Source: Lachnospiraceae bacterium
Lineage (GTDB): Bacteria; Bacillota; Clostridia; Lachnospirales; Lachnospiraceae
Direction of reading: 5' to 3'
DNA: 64,000 nt
Assembly (NCBI GenBank): GCA_910575565.1
Contig: CAJTFL010000012.1
Location: 1 to 64,000 of the forward strand
Part shown: positions 1 through 7,061 of the stretch, one piece after another
How positions within the stretch are numbered: the stretch's first letter is position 1
Layout of the letters: each line of letters begins with the position of its first letter
Made by a program: the position numbers and the translations under genes
The notes under the pieces: model-generated
The model's database searches: none
What the model was told of the DNA's origin: nothing
What the model saw: the letters and a program-made list of their open reading frames with translations, nothing else

Positions 1-225
<225 letters not shown>

Positions 226-414
226 GAAATGTCTGCTCTTGCTTTAGACTATTAGCTTGGCTAATCGCTTTAAACCTTCATTACTTTGGTTTTGTTCTGA
301 ATTCTTCTCAAATCCAAGGCCAAAACCGGCCTTGTGTTTAGAATCTTCAGGGTTTGTGTATTGTTCGATCTTTAATTTTCAAGGTTCATTCTTCTGATAT
401 CTTACCGATATCAA

Positions 415-503
415 CGCAGAAGGAGGGATTTGAACCCTCGCGCCGCTATTAACGACCTACTCCCTTTCCAGGGGAGCCCCTTCAACCACTTGGGTACTTC
501 TGC
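415..503 (-). tRNA. tRNA-Ser (anticodon GGA)
   Basis: The 89-nt minus-strand sequence folds as a class II tRNA with a long variable arm. The acceptor stem is GCAGAAG with CTTCTGC, and the anticodon loop is CTGGAAA between CTCCC/GGGAG-type arms. The T arm GAGGGTTCAAATCCCTC is intact. CCA is not encoded. It lies between the other tRNA-Ser and the 16S gene on the same strand, so it is probably part of one transcript with the rRNA operon. Confidence 0.95.
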
Positions 504-552
504 ATGGCTGACGCAAAATTTTCTATATGTTTTTACCTACATTTGTCCGAAA

Positions 553-638
553 CGGAGAGAGTGGGATTCGAACCCACGCGCCCTTGCGGACAAACGGTTT
601 TCAAGACCGCCTCGTTATGACCACTTCGATATCTCTCC
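553..638 (-). tRNA. tRNA-Ser (anticodon UGA)
   Basis: The minus strand reads GGAGAGA at the 5' acceptor and TCTCTCC at the 3' acceptor, with anticodon TGA in the loop CTTGAAA, a long variable arm and a T arm GTGGGTTCGAATCCCAC. CCA is not encoded. It is the first gene downstream of the promoter at 653-681, only about 8 bases after the expected transcription start. Confidence 0.95.
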
Positions 639-652
639 AAACGTGCTTTTCG

Positions 653-681
653 ATTTTACCAGATAAAGCATCATTTGTCAA
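653..681 (-). promoter_or_regulatory. Sigma-A promoter for the tRNA-Ser/rRNA transcript
   Basis: On the minus strand, TTGACA (681-676) is followed after exactly 17 bases by TAAAAT (658-653). The predicted start is near 646, just before the tRNA at 638. It is the only strong promoter seen upstream of the two tRNAs. Additional rRNA promoters closer to the 16S gene are possible. Confidence 0.75.
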
Positions 682-944
682 GAACTTTTTTATTTTCTTT
701 TTGTTTTTTCAATATCTTCTTTTACCTTTTTCCATCTGCCTTTACACCCTTCTCCAAGCACTGCCAACCTTTCAATTCTTTTTCTAAGCCTGAATTTCTT
801 TATCCAAGTCAACTATGCCAAAGAAAAGCAAAATAGCAACTGCTGATTTAGAAGCTCATCAATTATCGCTTTCCATCTCAGCGCGACTTGATTATCTTAA
901 CACAAGAGCCAACATCTGTCAACCACTTTTTTCATGTTTTTCAT

Positions 945-1065
945 TTATATTTTTCACCTATATTTTCATCTATGTTTTTCACCTATATTTTCATCTATGT
1001 TTTTCACCTATGTTTTCATCTGTGTTTTTCACCTATGTTTTCATCTGTGTTTTTCATTCATTAAT
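945..1065. repeat. 25-bp tandem repeat, about 4.5 units
   Basis: A pyrimidine-rich unit (TTTTTCACC, TAT[A/G], TTTTCATC, T[A/G]TG) recurs with its CACC at 955, 980, 1005 and 1030, and a degenerate CATT at 1055: an exact 25-bp period. Copies differ by A/G changes. There are no spacers, so this is a minisatellite and not a CRISPR. Both strands have open frames only because the repeat lacks stops; no gene is supported in 639-1396. Confidence 0.9.
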
Positions 1066-1171
1066 GTTTTTCGCCAAGTCAAAGGAAATTCGGAATGCCC
1101 GGTAAAGCGGGGCAGAGTCTCCGCTGTGCTGCTTCCTCATCTCCCTATGCTGCTGTCGCAGATTGTCAGAT

Positions 1172-1251
1172 GGGGCTTGCCCCCACCTGACTGGGGCAAG
1201 TCCCCCAACCAACCGTTTTCGTCTTTGCAGCTTAGAAGCGGGGGACTTCCT
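1172..1251. repeat. Overlapping inverted repeats downstream of ispD
   Basis: GGGGCTTGCCCC (1172-1183) can pair with GGGGCAAGTCCCC (1193-1205). The right arm's AAGTCCCCC (1199-1207) can instead pair with GGGGGACTT (1243-1251). The arms are therefore mutually exclusive. No run of T follows either hairpin, so a simple intrinsic terminator for ispD is not obvious. The rest of 639-1396 holds only the promoter, the 25-bp repeat and this structure. Confidence 0.7.
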
Positions 1252-1396
1252 TGATAAGTTAAAACTCCGATGGTTTATCTTCATTTTCCCATAACCGTTC
1301 AGCCAGCGAGAACCGAATAGATAAAAATCCTGCCTGTATGAATTTTCATCTATCAGTTTCCACGAAGGGAACGCCATTCAAACAGCGCGCCCCCAT

Positions 1397-2278
1397 CTAT
1401 GCCAGATGAGATGCCTGCTCCAAAAACGCTTCCGCCACCAATAAGTCTTCCCAAGTCGTCACCTTAATATTCCGATAATCCCCTTCTATCAGTTTTACCG
1501 GACAGGAAGTCATGGCTTCCACCACCATTCCGTCATCGGTAATGCCCTCCTGGCATCCCGGCTGGTTAAGCATCCTTCCATAGGCATTAAAGAGCAGACC
1601 GAAATCAAATGCCTGGGGGGTCTGGATCTGCCAAAGGGTTTTCCGATCCGGAGTTCCTGACGCAAATCCTTCCGGGCTGCTGACCTTAATCGTATCCTTC
1701 ACCGGCATCCCCACCACGCAGGCCCGGTATTTCACCGCCCCTTCTATAGCCCTTTGGATTACCGCCTCTGAAACCAGCGGGCGGGCTCCGTCATGGATCA
1801 GCACATACCATTCCTCATCCTCTCCTCCTTTAAGAAACGCAGCATCATCATGCCAAAGCCCGTCCTCATCTCCACCCGAAAAAACAAAGCCGGAAGCCCC
1901 AGGCTTGGACACCGGACGGACACAGCCGGAAAGCCCTGGCGTAAACACGGGATGGACACAGCCGGAAGGCTCAGGCTTAAACACCGGAAAAAGGGCCTTC
2001 AGCCCTTCGTAAACGGAATGATACCGTTCTTTTCCTCCCGGAACAACTGCTTTTACCTTAGAAAAGCCCCAAGCCTGCACAATCTCCTTCTCACAGTAGC
2101 AAATCTGCTCTTCACCGGCAACCAATACAATATGATCGACCCTGCTCTTCTCAAAAGCTTCCAGTGTATGGCAAAGCAGCGGCTTTCCCTTTAACTCCAG
2201 AAATTGTTTGGCTACTTTCGTATGCATCCGCTTTCCCTGCCCGGCAGCCAAGATCACTGCGCCTATCTGTCTTCCCAT
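1397..2278 (-). CDS. ispD: 2-C-methyl-D-erythritol 4-phosphate cytidylyltransferase with an internal repeat insertion
   Basis: IspD couples CTP and MEP in the non-mevalonate isoprenoid pathway. The start chosen is ATG at 2278, which places the nucleotide-binding motif AAGQGKRM at residues 11-18; K24 and the IHDGARPLVS motif (about 161-170) are present. An in-frame ATG at 2392 would add 38 residues that look unrelated to the family. The protein is about 293 residues against roughly 230 for the family. The excess is an insertion at about residues 97-154, between the VYEGLKAL helix and the IHDGARP strand. It contains three 12-residue repeats of the form PVxxPxxSGxV, then a Gly/Asp-rich stretch. 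The catalytic motifs on both sides are intact and in frame, so the enzyme is probably functional. Confidence 0.93.
   Translation of the reverse strand: MGRQIGAVILAAGQGKRMHTKVAKQFLELKGKPLLCHTLEAFEKSRVDHIVLVAGEEQICYCEKEIVQAWGFSKVKAVVPGGKERYHSVYEGLKALFPVFKPEPSGCVHPVFTPGLSGCVRPVSKPGASGFVFSGGDEDGLWHDDAAFLKGGEDEEWYVLIHDGARPLVSEAVIQRAIEGAVKYRACVVGMPVKDTIKVSSPEGFASGTPDRKTLWQIQTPQAFDFGLLFNAYGRMLNQPGCQEGITDDGMVVEAMTSCPVKLIEGDYRNIKVTTWEDLLVAEAFLEQASHLA
1885..1992 (-). repeat. 36-bp tandem repeat inside ispD, three units
   Basis: On the plus strand the sequence CAAAGCCGGA/CACAGCCGGA begins at 1885, 1921 and 1957, an exact 36-bp period. The period is a multiple of three, so each copy adds 12 codons without breaking the frame. 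Copies are about 75-80% alike by eye. They encode the extra segment in IspD. Confidence 0.9.
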
Positions 2279-2456
2279 CCTCCACCCTTCTTTCCTCTGT
2301 TCATCAACGCTCTGCCAAAGCGGATCTAACCCCAACTGCCTAAGCATCCGTTTCCTGCTTCCTTTCCTGTAGAACGTGGCCGCTATCTTCACTCACTGCT
2401 CCCCAGCTTTAAATCAGGAATCTGGCCTCGCCCTTCTTTTGCCCATCGGGAAAATC

Positions 2457-3482
2457 TCACCGCTCACCCAGCTTTAAGTTGGGGACTGCGTTTAAATCCC
2501 AGCCGCTTACATTGCCCTTAAGCCATTCGTAATACCCGGCTACTCCGATCATCGCCGCATTATCCGTGCAGAAAACCGGCGACGGATAGTAAAAGGAAAG
2601 CCCCTCTTTCCGGCAGGCGGCTTCCATCCCTGCCCTTAAGGCCGTATTGGACGCAACCCCGCCGGCGATCGCCAGCTTCAGGTAGCCAAATTCTTTTGCC
2701 GCCGACACCGCCCGGCTGACTAAGGAATCCACCACGGAATTCTGGAAAGAAGCCACAAGATCCGGCACGCAGATTTCCTCACCCAGCATCTTCGCATGGT
2801 TAATGTAATTCAGCACGCAGGATTTCAAGCCGCTGAAGCTGAAATCATAGGGAGCGCCATCTACCTTCCCCCTGGGAAATTCGATGGCATGGGGATTTCC
2901 CTCCTTTGCCGCCTTATCAATTTTCGGGCCTCCCGGATATCCCAGGCCTACGGCCCTGGCTACCTTATCGAAAGCTTCCCCTGCCGCGTCATCCTTGGTG
3001 CGGCCGATGATCTCAAATTCCCCATAGTCTTTCACAATCACCAAATGGGTATGTCCTCCGGATACAATCAGGCATACAAAAGGCGGCTCCAAATCCGGAT
3101 GCTCAATAAAGTTTGCCGAAACATGGCCTTCAATATGGTGGACGCCGATCAGGGGCTTTTTCGCCCCGTAAGCGATGGCCTTTGCCTCCGCCACGCCTAC
3201 CAAAAGAGCGCCTACCAGCCCCGGACCGTAGGTAACGGCTATGGCCGTCATCTGTTCCAGCTCCATCTTTGCCTCGTCCAATGCCGCTTCAATCACCTGG
3301 TTAATTTTCTCAATATGCTTCCTGGAGGCAATCTCCGGCACGACTCCGCCATAAATGGTATGAAGCTGGATCTGGGAAGAGATAATATTGGAAAGGATGG
3401 TGCGGCCGTTTTTCACCACGGAAGCCGCGGTCTCGTCACAGGAACTTTCAATCGCTAAAATGTAAACGTCTTCCTTCATCAT
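2457..3482 (-). CDS. tsaD: tRNA N6-adenosine threonylcarbamoyltransferase TsaD
   Basis: TsaD transfers the threonylcarbamoyl group to A37 of ANN-decoding tRNAs, working with TsaB and TsaE (encoded at 5.3-6.4 kb on the same strand). The 341 residues match the family length. The metal-binding HxxxH is at H116/H120 ([11 protein letters not shown]). The ASKHA phosphate motifs [11 protein letters not shown] (11-21), VSGGHTHL and IAGGVASN are all present. The start is one of two adjacent ATGs; an AGAGGAGAG ribosome binding site is better spaced for the second, at 3479. It begins 8 bases after the RNase Z stop, suggesting co-transcription. Confidence 0.97.
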   Translation of the reverse strand: MMKEDVYILAIESSCDETAASVVKNGRTILSNIISSQIQLHTIYGGVVPEIASRKHIEKINQVIEAALDEAKMELEQMTAIAVTYGPGLVGALLVGVAEAKAIAYGAKKPLIGVHHIEGHVSANFIEHPDLEPPFVCLIVSGGHTHLVIVKDYGEFEIIGRTKDDAAGEAFDKVARAVGLGYPGGPKIDKAAKEGNPHAIEFPRGKVDGAPYDFSFSGLKSCVLNYINHAKMLGEEICVPDLVASFQNSVVDSLVSRAVSAAKEFGYLKLAIAGGVASNTALRAGMEAACRKEGLSFYYPSPVFCTDNAAMIGVAGYYEWLKGNVSGWDLNAVPNLKLGER

Positions 3483-3490
3483 ACTCTCCT

Positions 3491-4402
3491 CTACTCTTCA
3501 TCAAAGCCCAGCTCCGCGCTCCATCCGTCCCTGGCCGCCTTCGCCGCCGGAAAGATCGCCCTCACCTCATCCATATATTCCTCAGGCCTGGTCAGCGACG
3601 GGCTGTAATGGGTCAGCCATAAGGCCTTCGGCTCTGCCGCCTTGGCAAGCCTTGCCGCCTCGTAAAAGGTCATATGCTTATATTCCCTGGCCTTGGCCTC
3701 CTTCTCTTTCTCCCCGTACATCCCTTCGCAGATCATCAGATCCGCGTCCTTTGCATACTCGGCAATCACCGGAACCGGCCGGGTGTCGGTACAGTAAGCC
3801 ACCTTAATCCCTTTCCTGGCAGGCCCTAAAACCATGTCCGGCGTCAGCTGCCTGCCTCCGTCCTCTATGGCTTCCCCTTTCTGCAGCCTGCTCCAGAACT
3901 TCTGGGGAATCCCCTGCTCCACGGCCCGCTCCACATCAAACCGGCCAATCCGGGGAATGGATATGGCATAGCCGTAGCAGGTAACATTATGGTTCACCCG
4001 GTATGCGTCCAGCAGGTAAGGACCCAGCTTCATCTGCTGCCGGTTTTCCGTCAGCTCCACAAAACGCAGTTCAAAGGGCAGCTCCGGCGCAATCATCCGA
4101 AGCGCCCCCACTACCCTTTCCAATCCTTTCGGCCCCACTACCGTCAGGGGCTCGGTCCGCTCCGCATTCCCCATGGTCAGCAGAAGCCCCGGCAGCCCGC
4201 TGATATGATCCGCATGGTAATGGGTAAAGCAGATAAAGTCAATGGGCTTTGGGCTCCACCCTTTCTCCTTTAACGCAATCTGCGTCCCTTCCCCGCAGTC
4301 AATCAGCAGGCTGCTTCCCCCGCACCTGGCCATCATGGACGTAAGCCAGCGGTAGGGCAGCGGCATCATCCCGCCTGTCCCCAACAGGCATATATCTAAC
4401 AT
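3491..4402 (-). CDS. rnz: Ribonuclease Z (tRNA 3'-processing endonuclease)
   Basis: A metallo-beta-lactamase fold nuclease that trims the 3' trailer of tRNA precursors. This role fits tRNAs like the two at the left edge, which lack an encoded CCA. The signature HYHADH is at residues 61-66, the glycine-rich start LLGTGGMMP at 6-14, and the later metal ligands in YCTDT and THYSPS. At 303 residues it is the usual short-form length. An AGAGAGG site 7 bases upstream of the ATG supports the start. It is immediately upstream of tsaD. Confidence 0.95.
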   Translation of the reverse strand: MLDICLLGTGGMMPLPYRWLTSMMARCGGSSLLIDCGEGTQIALKEKGWSPKPIDFICFTHYHADHISGLPGLLLTMGNAERTEPLTVVGPKGLERVVGALRMIAPELPFELRFVELTENRQQMKLGPYLLDAYRVNHNVTCYGYAISIPRIGRFDVERAVEQGIPQKFWSRLQKGEAIEDGGRQLTPDMVLGPARKGIKVAYCTDTRPVPVIAEYAKDADLMICEGMYGEKEKEAKAREYKHMTFYEAARLAKAAEPKALWLTHYSPSLTRPEEYMDEVRAIFPAAKAARDGWSAELGFDEE

Positions 4403-4453
4403 ACAATCGCCTCTCTTTTAAGCCTGTGGAGGAACAGCCGCCTTAAAGAAATT

Positions 4454-4696
4454 TCAAAGGAATTCCCTCTGCTCCTCCACCTCTACCTCAAGTTTAAACT
4501 GGTTTACCCAGTCGTCATAACAATCCTCGCATAAATCAAAATGATGGATCTCCCCGTCTTTTTCCGAAAAAAAGTCCCAGGTATGGTCAAACATCAGGCC
4601 GCCTTCCCGAAGGATCCCCCTCTCCACGACCATCTTCTTTCCGCATTTGTTGCAGATCACTGTCTCAAGCTGCCCATTCTTACCGAAACGTCTCAT
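4454..4696 (-). CDS. Small zinc-ribbon protein, function unknown
   Basis: An 80-residue protein with CNKCGKK near residues 16-22 and CEDCYDD near 56-62, i.e. two CxxC knuckles that should hold one zinc ion, and an acidic C-terminus (EVEVEEQREF). It is probably cytoplasmic; no signal or membrane segment is visible. An AAAGGTGAGG site lies before the ATG. It sits 51 bases before rnz on the same strand. I do not recognise a specific function. Confidence 0.8.
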   Translation of the reverse strand: MRRFGKNGQLETVICNKCGKKMVVERGILREGGLMFDHTWDFFSEKDGEIHHFDLCEDCYDDWVNQFKLEVEVEEQREFL

Positions 4697-4722
4697 AACA
4701 TCCTCACCTTTCTTAAAGTCAA

Positions 4723-4745
4723 CAACCCCGCTTAAAGCAGCGGGG
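4723..4745 (-). terminator. Possible hairpin terminator after rimI
   Basis: The inverted repeat CCCCGCT/AGCGGGG with a short loop lies between rimI and the zinc-ribbon gene, both on the minus strand. It is followed only by TTGTTG, so the U-tract is weak. It is read as a possible terminator or attenuator for the tsaE-tsaB-rimI transcript. Confidence 0.4.
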
Positions 4746-4829
4746 GCATCAAGCAGGAAATTTCACCATTTCCCTTGGTTCAAGTATAACGCAAATTTTG
4801 TCGATTTTAAGTGGTAAATGTTGCATAGC

Positions 4830-5270
4830 TTACGGACGCCCCCGGTTCCACATAATTATCCCGTCCTCTTTTGGGTTCCGGTAATAATCCTTCCTCCGGG
4901 CCTCTTCCTGAAAACCAGCGGAAATATAAAGCTTCCTGGCCGGGATGTTCGATTCCCGCACCTCCAAGGTAATCGCCCCTACCCCTTTTTCCCTTAAAGC
5001 CTCTTCCAGTTTTTCCAGCAGTTCCCTGCCCAGGCCCCTTTGCCTAAAGGGCGGCAGCACGGCGAGCCGCTGGATCTCCCCTTCCCCTGCAATGGCGCAG
5101 GCCGCGCCGTATCCCGCCAGCCCGCCTCCTTCTTCCGCCACATAAAACAGGTTCCACGGCTTTCCAAAGCTTTCCCTTAAGACTTCTTCTGACCAGCTTT
5201 CCCTAAAGCAGGAGGCCTCGAGCCATGCCGCCTGCCCTAAGTCCTCCTTAGCCATTGGCCGGATAATCAC
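4830..5270 (-). CDS. rimI: Ribosomal-protein-alanine N-acetyltransferase RimI
   Basis: A GNAT-fold acetyltransferase that in its family acetylates the N-terminal alanine of ribosomal protein S18 using acetyl-CoA. The pyrophosphate-binding loop RQRGLG is at residues 76-81, after the RLAVLPPF strand; the later NIPARKLYISAGF motif is typical of RimI. The 146 residues are full length. The ATG overlaps the tsaB stop by 4 bases (5267-5270), implying translational coupling. The tsaE-tsaB-rimI order is the common Firmicutes arrangement and supports the call. Confidence 0.93.
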   Translation of the reverse strand: MIIRPMAKEDLGQAAWLEASCFRESWSEEVLRESFGKPWNLFYVAEEGGGLAGYGAACAIAGEGEIQRLAVLPPFRQRGLGRELLEKLEEALREKGVGAITLEVRESNIPARKLYISAGFQEEARRKDYYRNPKEDGIIMWNRGRP

Positions 5271-5965
5271 AGCTTAATCCCTTCTCTCTCCCGCTCTGCC
5301 TGGGGCTTCCTTAAATACTCCGGCTTATGATCCGCCGCAGTTTCCCCCTTCCCTTCCTCCAGGTAAATCTGGCCCAGAGCCGCCACGGACGCCGCCCTCT
5401 GGCGGCTGCTTTGAGCCGGGGCAAAGGCATGAGGAGCCGTAAGTTTTTCCTTAATCAGCTCCCGAAACACCGGCACGCCGTCCCCTAAGAAAATCACCTT
5501 TTCTCCCCTGGCGTTTAACTGGCCAATCAGCTGTCCCATATCCATAGCGCACTGTTCCTTCACCGAAATCAGCCGATCCTCCACATAGTAAAGCCCGGTG
5601 TAAACCTGGTTCCTTTTCGCGTCCATAATCGGGCAGGCCAGGCAGCCGATCCCCCACAGGTTATAGGCAAGCGCCTCCAGTGTAGGGATATGGAGCAGCG
5701 GCTTATTTAACGCCAGTCCAAGCCCCTTCCCCGTGGCGGAGCCAATCCTAAGGCCGGTAAATGAACCGGGACCTGCCGATACCGCAATCCCGTCTATAGT
5801 ATGCAAATCCAATTCCAAAAGCTTCCCCATCTCATCCAGCATGGGAAGCAGCGTCCGGGAATGGGTCTTTTTGTCATTCACCGTATATTCGGCAGTCAAA
5901 ACCCCGTCCGTCACCACCGCCACGCTGGCTACCAGGGAGGAGCTTTCTATCCCTAATATTCTCAT
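5267..5965 (-). CDS. tsaB: tRNA threonylcarbamoyladenosine biosynthesis protein TsaB
   Basis: An ASKHA-fold partner of TsaD that is needed for t6A formation. The ATG at 5965 is chosen because it begins the family's MRILGIESS motif and lies one base after the tsaE stop; a longer frame upstream would run through tsaE. The motif VSAGPGSFTGLRIG (about 62-75) is diagnostic. The product is 232 residues, normal for the family. The C-terminus is highly charged. It is coupled to tsaE upstream and rimI downstream. Confidence 0.95.
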   Translation of the reverse strand: MRILGIESSSLVASVAVVTDGVLTAEYTVNDKKTHSRTLLPMLDEMGKLLELDLHTIDGIAVSAGPGSFTGLRIGSATGKGLGLALNKPLLHIPTLEALAYNLWGIGCLACPIMDAKRNQVYTGLYYVEDRLISVKEQCAMDMGQLIGQLNARGEKVIFLGDGVPVFRELIKEKLTAPHAFAPAQSSRQRAASVAALGQIYLEEGKGETAADHKPEYLRKPQAEREREGIKL

Positions 5966-5966
5966 C

Positions 5967-6434
5967 TTAATCTTCACCCTCCACCGTAATCTTCCGATAG
6001 TCAAATCCCATCTCAAGATTTTTCTCGATGGTAATCCAAAGGGCATCCTCCGGCAGGATTTCCTCCACCAGCCCCGGCCATTCCACCAGGCTTACCCCCG
6101 CTCCGTAAAAGCAGTCCTCATACCCAATCTCTTCCATCTCTTCCACATCGCCAACGCGGTACACGTCAAAATGGTGGAGGGGCAGACGCCCTTCCTCATA
6201 GGACTGGAGAATCGTGAAGGTGGGGCTGTTTACCGGCTCCCTGATCCCAAGCCCCTGGGCAAACCCCTGGGTAAGCACGGTCTTTCCCACGCCCAAATCC
6301 CCATTCAGGCAGTATACCTGCCCCGGCTTTGCCTTCTTTCCAAGCTCAACCCCCAGGGCAAAGGTTTCCTGGGGAGCCTTGGTGATCACCGTCCTCGCCT
6401 TTTTTCCATTTCCTTCCATTTTCTCCCCCTTCAT
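5967..6434 (-). CDS. tsaE: tRNA threonylcarbamoyladenosine biosynthesis ATPase TsaE
   Basis: A small P-loop ATPase that drives the TsaB-TsaD complex through its catalytic cycle. The Walker A motif GDLGVGKT is at residues 45-52, and the family motif NSPTFTILQSY lies at about 69-79. The start at 6434 overlaps the upstream stop as ATGA. A second ATG five codons in is also possible. The length of 155 is normal. With tsaB and rimI it forms a tightly packed operon. Confidence 0.95.
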   Translation of the reverse strand: MKGEKMEGNGKKARTVITKAPQETFALGVELGKKAKPGQVYCLNGDLGVGKTVLTQGFAQGLGIREPVNSPTFTILQSYEEGRLPLHHFDVYRVGDVEEMEEIGYEDCFYGAGVSLVEWPGLVEEILPEDALWITIEKNLEMGFDYRKITVEGED

Positions 6435-6940
6435 ACTCCTTTGCGGCGGGCTTTAGGCAGCTTTTCCCGGATCAGCTTCCGAAAGGCTTCCTCGTCGCTG
6501 CCTAACGACTTTAGGGGGATCAGAGAAGCATGAGCCCGATCACCGTACACGATCACCATGCCGCCCACCACTTCAATTTTATTCAAATCCGCCCAGCTAA
6601 TGGTTCCTCCCTGTTCCCCCTGCATCACTCCCACGCCTTCATCAGAGAAGGTCAGCACCAGGGGCGGCTGCTTTTCCAGCTCCTTGGCCTGGCGCAGTGA
6701 CTTAGGGTAAAGCATTGCCGGCTGCCAAACCACAAACAAAAGGATAACGGCCACCAAAAGCATCCTCTGGGACACGGCCAGCATCCCCCACCTGGTAAGC
6801 AGAAGGAACGCGGCTCCGCCTACCAGGATCAGATTCACCAGACCCCGGAATCCTTTATTGGCATAAATCATGGAGAATTTCCAAAGCTCTTTCGCCGTAG
6901 GTTTTGTGGTAAAGGAAAAATTTCTCTTGCTGTCTTCCAT
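6431..6940 (-). CDS. YcxB-like membrane protein
   Basis: A protein of about 169 residues from the ATG at 6940 (MEDSKRNFSF). An in-frame ATG at 7081 would overlap tex and add a basic stretch of no family likeness. Two closely spaced hydrophobic segments (about residues 33-47 and 52-72) are followed by a cytoplasmic beta-rich domain with the pattern FSDEGVGV...ISWADLNKIE, typical of the YcxB-like C-terminal domain. It lies just upstream of tsaE and shares an ATGA overlap with it. Its function is not established. Confidence 0.75.
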   Translation of the reverse strand: MEDSKRNFSFTTKPTAKELWKFSMIYANKGFRGLVNLILVGGAAFLLLTRWGMLAVSQRMLLVAVILLFVVWQPAMLYPKSLRQAKELEKQPPLVLTFSDEGVGVMQGEQGGTISWADLNKIEVVGGMVIVYGDRAHASLIPLKSLGSDEEAFRKLIREKLPKARRKGV

Positions 6941-7061
6941 AATCGAAATACGTCTTTCATCCTTTCTGCATAATATTCTGCGCAATGGTATCGCCGATGG
7001 CAAATTATTCCTTGCCGTTGACTGTATTTTCTTACTTTCCTTGCTTTTTACCGTTCCCCCA

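Noticed and set aside
945-1065. CRISPR-like array
   Set aside because: The units are contiguous, with no unique spacers, and no cas genes are in the window.
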